Shown here in pieces: positions 1-8,423 of a stretch of 22,645 nucleotides of DNA; the first letter of the stretch is position 1, and every line of letters starts with the position of its first letter. This stretch comes from an uncultured Kiritimatiellota bacterium (lineage in GTDB: Bacteria; Verrucomicrobiota; Kiritimatiellia; RFP12; UBA1067): positions 1 to 22,645 of the forward strand of contig CAKULV010000049.1 in NCBI GenBank assembly GCA_934667425.1. Direction: 5' to 3'. A program made the translations under genes and the position numbers. Below the pieces are notes generated by a model, which was not told where the DNA came from, did no database searches, and worked only from the letters and a program-made list of their open reading frames with translations.

Positions 1-120
1 GACGGCGCCCTCGCCGTCGTGCATATGACAGACGCCCCTGTGCGGCACACGACGACGAGGGCGTCGTCGCTACATGGAAAGAGCCCTAACCCAAAATCAC
101 AAAATGCAATCGCAAATCCC
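1..120. repeat. Hairpin repeat cluster 1 (partial, runs off the left edge)
   Basis: There are two strong hairpins with the same four-base loop. Bases 1-18 pair GACGGCG with CGCCGTC around CCCT. Bases 50-69 pair CGACGACG with CGTCGTCG around AGGG (CCCT on the other strand). Bases 104-118 carry the reverse complement of the 'gatttgcgattgca' module that also precedes the clusters near 10.05 and 14.2 kb. The cluster stops three bases before the stop codon of the GH2 gene. Its orientation relative to that gene is opposite to that of the other two clusters, and the middle hairpin of the full unit (GGTCGCAAT/ATTGCGACC) is absent. Confidence 0.8.
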
Positions 121-122
121 TA

Positions 123-2663
123 TCAATTCTTGCCAGACACTCGCCTGACGGAGATCGACACGGATGCCGCAGGACAGCCCTCGGCTGTCGCCTTTACGCG
201 AAGCGTACCGACGACCCCCGGCTTGGCGCGAACGATAGCCTGCACCCAGCCGTTGAAGACGGGACACGCCGACTCGCGGAAGTCGCCCATGTTCGTCTCG
301 TCTCCGTTGTCCGTCGCGACGACCGCCCCCGGCCCATCGACCGCGAACGTCACGCGATTGCGGGTGCGCGGCACGACCGAACCGGCCGCATCGACCACGC
401 AGACGTTCACGTAGGCGACGTCCTCGCCGTCGGAGGCGATTTCCGGATTCTCCGCCGCGATCTTCAGCGCGGAGACCGGCCCCGCCGTCCGCACCGTGTC
501 ACGCGCCCATTCACGGCCATCCTTGTAGGCGACGACCTCCAGCGTGCCGGGCTCGTAGCGCACGTCGTCCCAGCAGAGGCGGTAGGCGCGGTCCCACACG
601 CCGGGCCGCTTCTTCTGGCGGCCAAGCGACTTTCCGTTCAGGAACAGCTCGCCCTCGTCGCCCGACGTGTAGACGTAGACCGGCGTGACCTCGCCGACGC
701 GCTCCGGCCAGTTCCAGTGCGGCAGGATGTGCGCCATCGGCAGGTCGGGGCGAAACCGCGACTGGTAGAGGTAGAAGAAGTCCTTCTTGAAGCCCGCGAG
801 GTCGAGGAAGCCCGTGCCGCACGAGTGGATCGCCGCGCGCGCCAGCCCGTACTTCTTCACGTCCGCCAGCGCCTGGGCCTGCAGCGCGGGGTCGGCGAAG
901 CGCGGCTTCCGGCGCAGGTCGTCGCAGTAGTACGGCCCGCCGAGGTAGTCGATGCCCGTCCACGAGAAGTCGCCCAGGCACGTGCCGACCTTATCCATCC
1001 AGTGCCACTGCGCGTCCGGCGGACACGCCCAGCCACTGTTGATGCTGTTCCAGCCGCAGCTCTCCCACCCGTAGCTCGACGCATGGAAGCTGTCGAACTC
1101 GTCTAACCGCAGGCTGCGCTTCACTACCGGGAAGCGGTACTCTCCGCGCGTCGATATCGCGCAGACCGACTCCGTGCCAAAGAACGGCACGTCAGGGTAC
1201 TTCGCCTTCAGGCGCGGATACTGCCATGCCATGTAGTTGCAGCCCATGACGCCCAATACCATCGGATAGTCGTTCGTGAAGTTGATGGCCTCGTTGTTCG
1301 CGTTGCACGTCGGGCGCGTCGGATCCTCCTCCGCCGTGATGACCGCGAGGCGGCGGGCCGTGCGGATGCCGCCGGCGAGATCCTTCGTCCACGGCTTAAG
1401 GTCGCAGATCTCGTTGCCGACGGAATAGAGGATCACCGATGGATGGTTGCGGTCCGTACGCACCCACGCACGCGTGTCGCGCTCGTGCCACGTGTCGAAG
1501 ATGAGGTGGTAGTCGTTCGCGCGCTTGCCGGCGTCGCCGATCCTGCGCCACGTGTCGAAGACCTCGTCCTTCACCAGGATGCCCATCTCGTCGCAGAGCT
1601 CCAGCAGCTCCTCGTCCGGCGGATTGTGCGACGAGCGGATCGCGTTGACGCCCGCCTCCTTGAACAGCGCCAGCCTACGCCTCTGCGCAGTGCGGTTCCA
1701 GGCCGCGCCGAGCACGCCGAAGTCATGGTGCATCGACACGCCGTTCAGCGGCACGGTGCGCCCGTTCAGCTGGAAGCGCCGCTCGTCGGAGTGGAACGCG
1801 ATCGTGCGGATGCCGTAGCGGTACGTGTCGCCCTCGACGTCCACCGAATAGAGATACGGGTCGTCGATGTCCCAGAGGCGCGGGTTCTCCACCGTGAACG
1901 AGCGGTCCCGCGCGCCGCTCCTCGACATCTCGTAGCGGACGCGCACCCTTGCGCGCCTGGCGGTGATCTCCGGCGTGGTGATGAAGACCGATCCGGGGAC
2001 GACGTGGTCTTCCGGCAGGACGAGCAGACGGCAGTTGCGGTAGAGCCCGCCGCCCGTGTACCAGCGCGAGGAGTGCGGCACGTTGTGGCAGCGGATCGCC
2101 AGCACGTTCGCGCCGTCCGACCTGAGGTGCGGCGTCAGGTCGAGCCGGAAGCGCGTGTAGCCGTAGGGCCAGCCGCCGACGAACTGCCCGTTTATGAAGA
2201 CCTGCGAAAAGCTCATCGCGCCGTCGCACTCGAACAGCACCTTGCCGCCCTTCGGAATGTCCGCCGTGCGGGCGTCGGCCGTCAGCCGCGCGCCACGCAC
2301 ATCGAACGTCTTCCGGTACCAGCCGATGCCCGTCACGTCGAGGAACGCGTCGCCGTAGGGAAGCGCGGGGTCGAAGCTCTTCATCACGCCCCAGTCGTGC
2401 GGCACGCGCACTTCCGTCCATGCGCGGTCGTCGAAGCCCGGCTTCGCCCAGTCGAAGTCGAACGCGCCCGTGAGGTCGCCGCGGTCCGCACGGTCGAGAA
2501 GCGCGGAAAGCTTCCGCACCTCGTTCGAGACGTTCGCGTCGCAGGCGTACTTCGGGTCGTCCGCCTTGACGAACCTCCAGCCCGCCTTGAGGGGTACCTT
2601 GACGGTCGCGCCGAACGAGGCGAACGCCGCGACCGCACACGCCAGGACTGCGAGCCGCTTCAT
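123..2663 (-). CDS. Secreted glycoside hydrolase family 2 protein (beta-galactosidase-like)
   Basis: The 846-residue product probably hydrolyses terminal beta-linked sugars outside the cytoplasm. It begins with a signal peptide (residues 1-19, MKRLAVLACAVAAFASFGA). Next come a GH2 sugar-binding jelly roll (about 25-215), a short Ig-like segment (220-285) and a TIM barrel (about 290-600). The barrel carries HHDFG near 312, SVGNE with probable acid/base E418, and FFGTES with probable nucleophile E498. A DUF4982-like domain (about 635-720) and a C-terminal Ig-like domain follow. The Ig-like segment before the barrel is unusually short, with only about 25 residues between its first strands and NPRLW. 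The start ATG overlaps the stop of the upstream isomerase gene (ATGA), so the two are probably co-translated. Exact substrate cannot be told from the sequence. Confidence 0.93.
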   Translation of the reverse strand: MKRLAVLACAVAAFASFGATVKVPLKAGWRFVKADDPKYACDANVSNEVRKLSALLDRADRGDLTGAFDFDWAKPGFDDRAWTEVRVPHDWGVMKSFDPALPYGDAFLDVTGIGWYRKTFDVRGARLTADARTADIPKGGKVLFECDGAMSFSQVFINGQFVGGWPYGYTRFRLDLTPHLRSDGANVLAIRCHNVPHSSRWYTGGGLYRNCRLLVLPEDHVVPGSVFITTPEITARRARVRVRYEMSRSGARDRSFTVENPRLWDIDDPYLYSVDVEGDTYRYGIRTIAFHSDERRFQLNGRTVPLNGVSMHHDFGVLGAAWNRTAQRRRLALFKEAGVNAIRSSHNPPDEELLELCDEMGILVKDEVFDTWRRIGDAGKRANDYHLIFDTWHERDTRAWVRTDRNHPSVILYSVGNEICDLKPWTKDLAGGIRTARRLAVITAEEDPTRPTCNANNEAINFTNDYPMVLGVMGCNYMAWQYPRLKAKYPDVPFFGTESVCAISTRGEYRFPVVKRSLRLDEFDSFHASSYGWESCGWNSINSGWACPPDAQWHWMDKVGTCLGDFSWTGIDYLGGPYYCDDLRRKPRFADPALQAQALADVKKYGLARAAIHSCGTGFLDLAGFKKDFFYLYQSRFRPDLPMAHILPHWNWPERVGEVTPVYVYTSGDEGELFLNGKSLGRQKKRPGVWDRAYRLCWDDVRYEPGTLEVVAYKDGREWARDTVRTAGPVSALKIAAENPEIASDGEDVAYVNVCVVDAAGSVVPRTRNRVTFAVDGPGAVVATDNGDETNMGDFRESACPVFNGWVQAIVRAKPGVVGTLRVKATAEGCPAASVSISVRRVSGKN

Positions 2664-3505
2664 GCGTTCTTCACCCAGGCGTGCGCCGGATCCATCGAGC
2701 TGACGAGGCCGCGGCCCTTATCCCCCGCCATCGTCCAGAGATAGTACATGTTGTAGCCCGGCGCACCGACGAGCGGATGGTATCCCTCGGCGATCGCGAC
2801 CGTGTCGTAGCTGGAGACGCGGTACGCCTCGTTCAGGCGCTCCCCGAACTTCTTCGCCACGACGCCCTCCGGAGTGTAGACGCTCTGGAAGCCGAAGCCC
2901 TCGTTGGGCGTCCCGGCGTCCGCACCCACCTTGTCGAAGAGGTAGAAGTAAGTCTCCTCCATGTCCAGCTCCGCCGGCGGATTGTCGACGTCGTGGCGGT
3001 GGCTCGGATAGCCCGACCAGTTGCCGCTCGGAATCATGCCCTCGCCGATGTAGAAGTGCTCGGAATCGAACTTCTCGTCGAGAATGATCTCCGACGTGCG
3101 CGTCCAGTTGTCCTTGCCGAGCGCGATGTGGCGCGTGTCTTCGGGACGGATCAGCGTCGGCTTCGCAGTGTCGCGCGTCGCGGGCGAACCGTTGTACGCA
3201 AGCTCGACGTCGGAGAGCGCGGTAATCGTGTAGCGCATGCGGCGCGGCATGTAGAGGCAGTGAGGCTTGCCGGTGAAAGGGCTCTTGCGGCCGTCCGCCA
3301 CCTCGAAGCGCCAGCCGTCGCCCTCTGCCGCGAAGTTGCCGCCCATGAGGACGAGCGCGACTTCCGTCTCGCCGGTCTCTCCGGCGTAGGACGATCCTTT
3401 CGCGAGCTTGATGAGGCCAAACTTCGTGAGCTCCATCTTGTACTCGCCAACGTCGAAGATCTTGTTGTAGCCCTGCACCGGCTTGAGGGGTATTCTGAGG
3501 TTCAT
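2660..3505 (-). CDS. iolB: 5-deoxy-glucuronate isomerase / KduI-IolB family cupin
   Basis: The 281-residue protein matches the IolB family in length and layout. In that family the enzyme isomerises 5-deoxy-glucuronate in myo-inositol breakdown; related KduI enzymes act on unsaturated uronates. The cupin metal site is visible as H169-x-H171 in PSHRHD, E179/E184 in the ELDMEE stretch, and H243 in GYHPLV. A longer in-frame reading begins at 3631, but its first 42 codons cross the promoter. The ATG at 3505 has AAAGGA nine bases upstream and is the better start. The stop overlaps the GH2 start by four bases. No other inositol genes are visible, so its substrate here is uncertain; the GH2 partner suggests a uronate or related sugar released from a glycan. 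Confidence 0.85.
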   Translation of the reverse strand: MNLRIPLKPVQGYNKIFDVGEYKMELTKFGLIKLAKGSSYAGETGETEVALVLMGGNFAAEGDGWRFEVADGRKSPFTGKPHCLYMPRRMRYTITALSDVELAYNGSPATRDTAKPTLIRPEDTRHIALGKDNWTRTSEIILDEKFDSEHFYIGEGMIPSGNWSGYPSHRHDVDNPPAELDMEETYFYLFDKVGADAGTPNEGFGFQSVYTPEGVVAKKFGERLNEAYRVSSYDTVAIAEGYHPLVGAPGYNMYYLWTMAGDKGRGLVSSMDPAHAWVKNA

Positions 3506-3539
3506 GTCTGCATATCCTTTCGTTGTTAAATTTTCGGCG

Positions 3540-3545
3540 ATTATA
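3540..3545 (-). promoter_or_regulatory. -10 element for the iolB-GH2 operon
   Basis: The minus strand reads TGTAGTATAATCG, giving a perfect TATAAT about 35 bases before the isomerase start codon. No good -35 hexamer is seen at 16-18 bases. The TGTAG context resembles the TGTGG that precedes TATAAT at three other sites in this window. Confidence 0.55.
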
Positions 3546-3639
3546 CTACAACGCCATTGAGAAAGGAATGACAAACGATGAGCCGTCACGATAAAAAATG
3601 AGAAACAACCCCAGCCAAGCGCGGACAGCACATGGCCAT

Positions 3640-4278
3640 CTACCTCATTATGCTTGCCACGAACCGCCTTGCGTTTTCGTCCAGCTGCGACTCCGTCACC
3701 CCGGTAAGCGTGGAAACCTTCGCGAATATCTGCGCGAGCAGTGCGTTCCTCTCCGCGCTGTCATCCGAGTCGTCGTCCGTCTCGACAAGCAGGCGTTCCG
3801 GCGGAAGCCCGCTTACAAGCTTGCGGTAGTTCACCGCATGGTCGTTCAGCACCGCCTTGCCGACGCTCACGAATCCATTCATGGCGAACATCTCCGGCAG
3901 AAGGCCGTCGCTCCGCGAAAAGCCATGGAACAGCAGCGCCGGTATCCTCGGGACGAAAGGCTTTACGCACTTCACGACATCCCCCCAGCACTTGGCTCCA
4001 TGCAGGACCACCGGCCGTCGCGCATCTGCCGCCATGCGAAGCTGCTCCAAGAACAGCTCGCGCTGCGCGGACGATACGCGCTTGGACTTAAGCCGGTCAA
4101 GGCCTATCTCGCCGACGCCCGCCGCCGGGTCGGTCTCCACCGACCGCCGGATGCCGGCAACGGCCGCCGCGACGTCCACCCCATCCGCATACCAGGGATG
4201 CACCCCGAAAAACCGGTATTCGGCGCCGCAAAGCGAAAGGCACGTCACCCCGCCCCTATGGTAATGGGCGTTGGTCAT
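3640..4278 (-). CDS. tatD: TatD family metal-dependent hydrolase
   Basis: The 212-residue protein is a short member of the TatD family of metal-dependent nucleases with an amidohydrolase-type barrel. Visible metal ligands are H5 and H7 in NAHYHR, E57 in VGEIGL, H93 in VLHGAK, H118 in LLFHGF and D168 in LLVETDDD. The usual D before the first H-x-H is N-A here, and the protein is about 40 residues shorter than typical members, with most of the loss near the N-terminus. The start ATG overlaps the stop of the upstream gene (ATGA), with GGAG five bases before it. It is the last gene of the operon that begins at mraZ. Cellular role (DNA repair or RNA quality control) is not settled for the family. 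Confidence 0.85.
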   Translation of the reverse strand: MTNAHYHRGGVTCLSLCGAEYRFFGVHPWYADGVDVAAAVAGIRRSVETDPAAGVGEIGLDRLKSKRVSSAQRELFLEQLRMAADARRPVVLHGAKCWGDVVKCVKPFVPRIPALLFHGFSRSDGLLPEMFAMNGFVSVGKAVLNDHAVNYRKLVSGLPPERLLVETDDDSDDSAERNALLAQIFAKVSTLTGVTESQLDENARRFVASIMR

Positions 4279-4565
4279 CTGAACTCCATGTCGAACGATC
4301 TCTCGAAATCGATGAGGATGCGCGCGTCTGGCGCGACGTCCTCAAGCCTGACGACATCTTCCGAGCCATCCTTCCTCACCTCGGCCGAATATGAGTACCT
4401 CCGCGCATTCTGCGGGATCCGATCCCATGCGTCCTCTACACGCACCGTCAGGGTGATCGGACGGACGCTCTCCCCATGCACCCGAAAGCATCCGTCCTCG
4501 CCGTAGTGCGCAACCACGCGATACTCGCCGGGCTCATCGCGCATCTGGACCTCACCGGCCGGCAT
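4275..4565 (-). CDS. Small protein of unknown function in the dcw operon
   Basis: I do not recognise this 96-residue protein. It has no signal peptide or membrane segment and alternates short hydrophobic and charged stretches, suggesting a small beta-rich fold. An upstream in-frame ATG at 4592 exists. The ATG at 4565 is preferred because GGAGG lies six bases before it, inside the end of the lipoprotein gene. It overlaps the lipoprotein gene by 14 bases and the TatD gene by four. Tight coupling on both sides says it is translated with them. Confidence 0.7.
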   Translation of the reverse strand: MPAGEVQMRDEPGEYRVVAHYGEDGCFRVHGESVRPITLTVRVEDAWDRIPQNARRYSYSAEVRKDGSEDVVRLEDVAPDARILIDFERSFDMEFR

Positions 4566-5040
4566 CTTCAGCCTCCTCAAAGAGCCCTTCAATGTACTTC
4601 CCGACGAGAACGTCCAGATTGCGGGCGAAGAGAGACGAGCGGGTGATCACGCGCTTGGCATCCCGGTTCATCACGACCACCGACATCGTCACGGCATCCC
4701 GGTCGCCCGCGCCGGCAAACCCGGCATCCCCGTATTCCCACGAGTCAACCATCACGTGCATGGCGATGTTGCACCCGTTCGTCTTGGACGAATGCGACAC
4801 GCCAATGCCGTCAAGCGCCTTGCCGAACGCGCGCTCGACCTGCTTGCGGCTTCTCGCATGAAGCTGATACCCGTTTGCGTTCACCGGGTCAGCAAGGTAC
4901 ACGCGCGAATCGCGCGGCAGCCTGTCACGCAGCTTCGGGATGCCCTCCTCGATCGTTCCGGCCATCCATCCGCTCATGCTGGCGCAACCGGCAAGGATCG
5001 GCAGCAGGGCGGCAAATATCCTCACTCGAACTCTCTGCAT
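4552..5040 (-). CDS. Putative lipoprotein of unknown function
   Basis: The 162-residue product has a basic, hydrophobic N-terminus and a lipobox L16-A-G-C19, so it is probably exported and lipidated at C19. The mature part includes a VYLADP strand and a region suited to a small alpha/beta domain. There is faint likeness to DUF4823-type lipoproteins, which I would not rely on. A GTG two codons upstream (5046) is possible, but the ATG at 5040 sits five bases after AGG. The start lies within the last 19 bases of murE, so the gene is probably coupled to murE. Confidence 0.75.
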   Translation of the reverse strand: MQRVRVRIFAALLPILAGCASMSGWMAGTIEEGIPKLRDRLPRDSRVYLADPVNANGYQLHARSRKQVERAFGKALDGIGVSHSSKTNGCNIAMHVMVDSWEYGDAGFAGAGDRDAVTMSVVVMNRDAKRVITRSSLFARNLDVLVGKYIEGLFEEAEDAGR

Positions 5041-6143
5041 ACGCACCTGTCGTCAAACTCATGCCTGACGCCCCTTATTTCCTGCGTCGTCTCATGCCCC
5101 TTCCCGCACACCACAACCGCATCGCCCGCCCGGGCGCGCGCAAGCGCAAGGAAGATCGCCTTCCGCCGGTCCGGCTCTACCGTAACGGACTCCGACCGCG
5201 CAGGCTCCGGAATTCCGGAAAGTATCTGGCCGATTATCGCGTTCGGATCCTCGCTTCGAGGATTGTCGCTCGTGACAACGAGCCTGTCTGCCGTCTCGGA
5301 CGCCGCCAGCCCCATCAGGGGACGCTTCATCGGGTCCCTGTCGCCGCCGGCGCCGAACACGGCCCACACATCACCGGGCGTGAACCTCTTCACGGTGGAG
5401 AGGACGTTGCGCAGGGCGTCGTCCGTATGGGCGTAATCGACAAACACGCGGGCCTTCGACTTCGTCTCCACCTCCTCGAGGCGTCCCCACCGGGGCCGCA
5501 GCAGCGGGATCGCGGCCTGTATGGATTCATGCGATGCGCCGGCCGCCTCCGCAAGCGCGGCGGCAAGCAGGACGTTGGACTTGTTGTAGTCGCCGGCGAG
5601 CCTCAGTCCGGAAAGGTCGAATCTGGGATGCCGCACCGTCACCGGTATCACGTTAAGGGGGAGGTCTCCCGCCCTCTCGTACATGCGCACCCCGTTGCCT
5701 CCGTCAAGGCATACCGCATACGGGGGAAGGTCGCGCCGTCCGGACGAAGGCTGCGGATGGCAGGATGCCGCTATTATCCGCGCGAAGTCAAGCTTGACGT
5801 CGAAGTAGGCCTCCATGGTCTTGTGGTAGTCAAGGTGGTCTTCCGTGAGGTTCGTGAACGCTCCGCCGGAAAACACCGTATCGCCAAAGCGCCGCTGGTG
5901 TATCGCATGGCTCGACACCTCCATCACACAGTCGCTCAGGCCATTTGCCTCCATCTCCGAGAATATCCCTTTAAGCGTTTCAAGCGGCGGCGTGGTGTAC
6001 CCGGTGGAGAACCTTCTCGCTCCGGTATCAACCTCAACCGTCGTTATGTATCCGCACTTCCTTCCCGAAGCGCGCAGGAACTCGGCAAGCACCCACGTTG
6101 TCGTCGTCTTGCCGTTCGTGCCAGTTATTCCCCAGATCCTCAT
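5022..6143 (-). CDS. murE: UDP-MurNAc-tripeptide synthetase MurE-like ligase lacking domain 1
   Basis: MurE adds the third residue to the peptidoglycan precursor in the cytoplasm. This 373-residue protein starts directly in the ATP-binding central domain, with P-loop GITGTNGKTTTT at residues 5-16. It continues with TTPP (50-53), EVSSHA (75-80), the lysine expected to be carbamylated in FDVKLDF (K117), GRLEEV (220-225), DNPR (293-296, the meso-diaminopimelate specificity motif) and GKGHE (347-351). The normal N-terminal UDP-binding domain of about 100 residues is missing. The ATG at 6143 has AGGAGGT five bases upstream, and only 41 bases separate it from the ftsI stop, so nothing is hidden upstream. 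It could be a functional two-domain ligase, as in FolC or MurT, or a degenerate copy. The intact downstream frame and motifs favour function. Confidence 0.9.
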   Translation of the reverse strand: MRIWGITGTNGKTTTTWVLAEFLRASGRKCGYITTVEVDTGARRFSTGYTTPPLETLKGIFSEMEANGLSDCVMEVSSHAIHQRRFGDTVFSGGAFTNLTEDHLDYHKTMEAYFDVKLDFARIIAASCHPQPSSGRRDLPPYAVCLDGGNGVRMYERAGDLPLNVIPVTVRHPRFDLSGLRLAGDYNKSNVLLAAALAEAAGASHESIQAAIPLLRPRWGRLEEVETKSKARVFVDYAHTDDALRNVLSTVKRFTPGDVWAVFGAGGDRDPMKRPLMGLAASETADRLVVTSDNPRSEDPNAIIGQILSGIPEPARSESVTVEPDRRKAIFLALARARAGDAVVVCGKGHETTQEIRGVRHEFDDRCVCREFE

Positions 6144-6184
6144 AGTGTACCTCCTGGAAGCACCGTCTATCGATTGGCCCATGA

Positions 6185-7963
6185 CTACAGATCCACAAGC
6201 TCCTCGGGCTTGTCCGGCTCTACGCCAAGGTAGCGCGCGACCGACTCGGCTATGCGACGGAACACCGGCGCCGCGCAAACGCCCCCCTGGTGGTTGTACA
6301 GGGGCAGCCCCGTCTCCTCATGCTTCTTGAAGGACCGGCAGTTCTCCGGCTGCTGGTATGTCACCAGGATGACAAACGCCGGATCGATCGCCGGGACGAT
6401 CCCGATGAACGATGCGTTGAAGTTGACGGTGGAGTATCCGCGTCCCTCCTTCATCTGCGCCGTGCCCGTCTTACCGGCAACGGAATACCCCTTCACGGCG
6501 GCACGTCGCGCCGTGCCGCCCTTTTTCGCAACCCCGATGAGCATCTCGCGGACAGAACGCGCGGTCTCGGCGGTGATTGGACGGCCCACCTCCTCCGGTT
6601 CGTTCTTGAACAGCAGGTCGCCATCATGCGCGACGACCCTGTCAACCACATACGGCCTCATCAGCCGCCCGCCGTTCGCTATCGCGCCGTATGCCACGGC
6701 CATCTGGATTGGCGTGACGGCGACGAACTGCCCTATCGGAGCGCGCGACCACGAGGCCTTGTCCCACTTCTTCCAATCCGGCAGGATTCCGGTCTCTTCC
6801 CCAGGCAAGTCTATTCCGGTCTTGCGCCCGAAGCCAAAGGCCTTGAAATACTCCCATAGCCGCTTGTGTCCAAGCCGGTAGCCGAGCTTGCCGTAGACTA
6901 TGTTGGACGAATGCACGATGCCTTCCGTGACGGACATGAACGGCTCCCACTTGTGCGAGCCGTCGCCAGGCAGCCTGTAGTAGCCGGGATCGTTGCGCGC
7001 CGTAGAGATCATCGTCGATGGCGACACCATCCTGTCGTTGATGACTGCGCATGCCGTAATCGTCTTCATCACGCTGCCCGGCTCATGGTTCTCGGATACG
7101 CAGCGGTTCTTCTTCACGAGTTCCCCCGCCTTGTTGTAGTTCTCCGGCTCGAACGTAGGGCACGTGGCCATCGCAAGCACCGCCCCCTTGTCCGCATCGA
7201 GGACGATCGCCCATCCAGCCCTGGCCTGGCAGTTGGTGAACCCGTCATGCAACGCCTCTTCGACGGCATACTGCACATTGTGGTCTATCGTAAGGTACAC
7301 GTCCGCACCGGGCGTAGGGTCCACGTCAACGACGCGCCTCTCGCGTATCTCCCTCCCGCTCGCGTCGCGCATGCCCTTCACCCTGCCGGCCTTGCCCTTG
7401 AGGAACCGTTCGTAGCGCATCTCCACCCCGCCGGCCCCAACCGGATTGTCCGGATCCTTTGAGACGAAGCCAAGCACGTGCGCCAGGAGATTCCCCTGCG
7501 GATAGCGGCGTATCTGCCGGTCGTCAATCGCGATCCCGGAGACCTTCGACGAATCGGTTAGTATCCGGTTCGCGGCGTCGTCATAAGATGTCGCAAGGTA
7601 CACGTACCTGGAGTCGATGCGCCAGAACACGTCACGAACCTTGTCAACATCCATCTTGAGGGCATCGGCCACCGTGCGGACAACGGACTCTCGCGTGTGC
7701 CGCCTGAGGTTGACGCTGCGGGGATCCACATGGTACTCCCACACAGGCACGGAACAGGCGAACGGCTGACGTCCGCCGGCATCGGAGTATATCCCGCCCC
7801 TCAGTCCGGGCACCTCCCGCGTAAACCAGTACCGAGGATCGCGAACCGGCAGATCGACGATCGAAAGGTGGATGACGACGAGCCGATAGCCGATCACGCA
7901 GGCGCAAGCCAGCAGAACCGCGACTATCAGCCAGAATCGGCCGCGCTCACTTACGAACGCCAT
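6185..7963 (-). CDS. ftsI: Division-specific penicillin-binding protein FtsI (PBP3)
   Basis: The 592-residue septal transpeptidase cross-links peptidoglycan during division. It has one N-terminal membrane segment (about 10-33), a PBP dimerisation region (about 50-205) and a transpeptidase domain (about 215-580). Catalytic motifs are present: S297-V-M-K300, S352-S-N354 and K498-T-G500. No PASTA domain follows. The reading frame is open up to 8155, but that part overlaps ftsL. The ATG at 7963 lies 11 bases after GGAGG; the ATG at 7972 would be one base after it, too close. The chosen start overlaps the end of ftsL by 17 bases. Confidence 0.93.
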   Translation of the reverse strand: MAFVSERGRFWLIVAVLLACACVIGYRLVVIHLSIVDLPVRDPRYWFTREVPGLRGGIYSDAGGRQPFACSVPVWEYHVDPRSVNLRRHTRESVVRTVADALKMDVDKVRDVFWRIDSRYVYLATSYDDAANRILTDSSKVSGIAIDDRQIRRYPQGNLLAHVLGFVSKDPDNPVGAGGVEMRYERFLKGKAGRVKGMRDASGREIRERRVVDVDPTPGADVYLTIDHNVQYAVEEALHDGFTNCQARAGWAIVLDADKGAVLAMATCPTFEPENYNKAGELVKKNRCVSENHEPGSVMKTITACAVINDRMVSPSTMISTARNDPGYYRLPGDGSHKWEPFMSVTEGIVHSSNIVYGKLGYRLGHKRLWEYFKAFGFGRKTGIDLPGEETGILPDWKKWDKASWSRAPIGQFVAVTPIQMAVAYGAIANGGRLMRPYVVDRVVAHDGDLLFKNEPEEVGRPITAETARSVREMLIGVAKKGGTARRAAVKGYSVAGKTGTAQMKEGRGYSTVNFNASFIGIVPAIDPAFVILVTYQQPENCRSFKKHEETGLPLYNHQGGVCAAPVFRRIAESVARYLGVEPDKPEELVDL

Positions 7964-8408
7964 TCTTGGCATGCCTCCGAGAAGCAGCCGACGACACCCT
8001 GTAGGTGCGCACGTTTGCACGGGCAACCGCAGTACGCTGCGACGCTTCAGAGGCACCGCGCAGACGCGCAAGCGCCAACTGGCCCGGGACCGGCACGCCT
8101 GTGCGGCCCATGCGGACGATCTGGTCTTCGCGTGGGATATCCATCTCAAGCCCAAATCGCGTAAGCGCGATCTTGAGCCTCTCCGGAACCTTCATCTCGT
8201 CCCACCGCGTCTTCTCCCTTGTCAGTTCCGACTCAAGGCGCTGCAGGGTCTTCTCCCTAAGCCCGATCTCGCGCGTGATCGTCGAGCATCGTGAATTCAT
8301 CGCGAAGAAGATCATCAGCATTATGAAGGCCGTCACTATCAGGGAGGCAACTCCCATTGAACTCGTTGCAAACCTTGAATTCTTCTTTACTCGCTTGTTT
8401 CTCTTCAT
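7947..8408 (-). CDS. ftsL: FtsL-like cell division protein
   Basis: The 153-residue protein has the layout of FtsL, a bitopic divisome subunit that pairs with FtsB and activates FtsW/FtsI. It has a basic cytoplasmic tail (1-17), one membrane segment (about 18-37) and a coiled-coil stretch (about 42-70). The position between rsmH and ftsI is the classical one. FtsL sequences are very divergent, so the call rests on topology and synteny. The tail after residue 100 is basic and probably disordered. AGGGGG lies six to seven bases before the ATG. Confidence 0.8.
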   Translation of the reverse strand: MKRNKRVKKNSRFATSSMGVASLIVTAFIMLMIFFAMNSRCSTITREIGLREKTLQRLESELTREKTRWDEMKVPERLKIALTRFGLEMDIPREDQIVRMGRTGVPVPGQLALARLRGASEASQRTAVARANVRTYRVSSAASRRHAKNGVRK

Positions 8409-8423
8409 GCCGATCCCCCTTTC

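Noticed and set aside
3506..3631. 42-codon N-terminal extension of the isomerase
   Set aside because: It runs through the -10 box and beyond; the internal ATG has a good Shine-Dalgarno sequence and matches family length.
4875..6233. Open frame on the plus strand across murE (452 codons)
   Set aside because: Antisense shadow of murE, with no recognisable motif or ribosome binding site.
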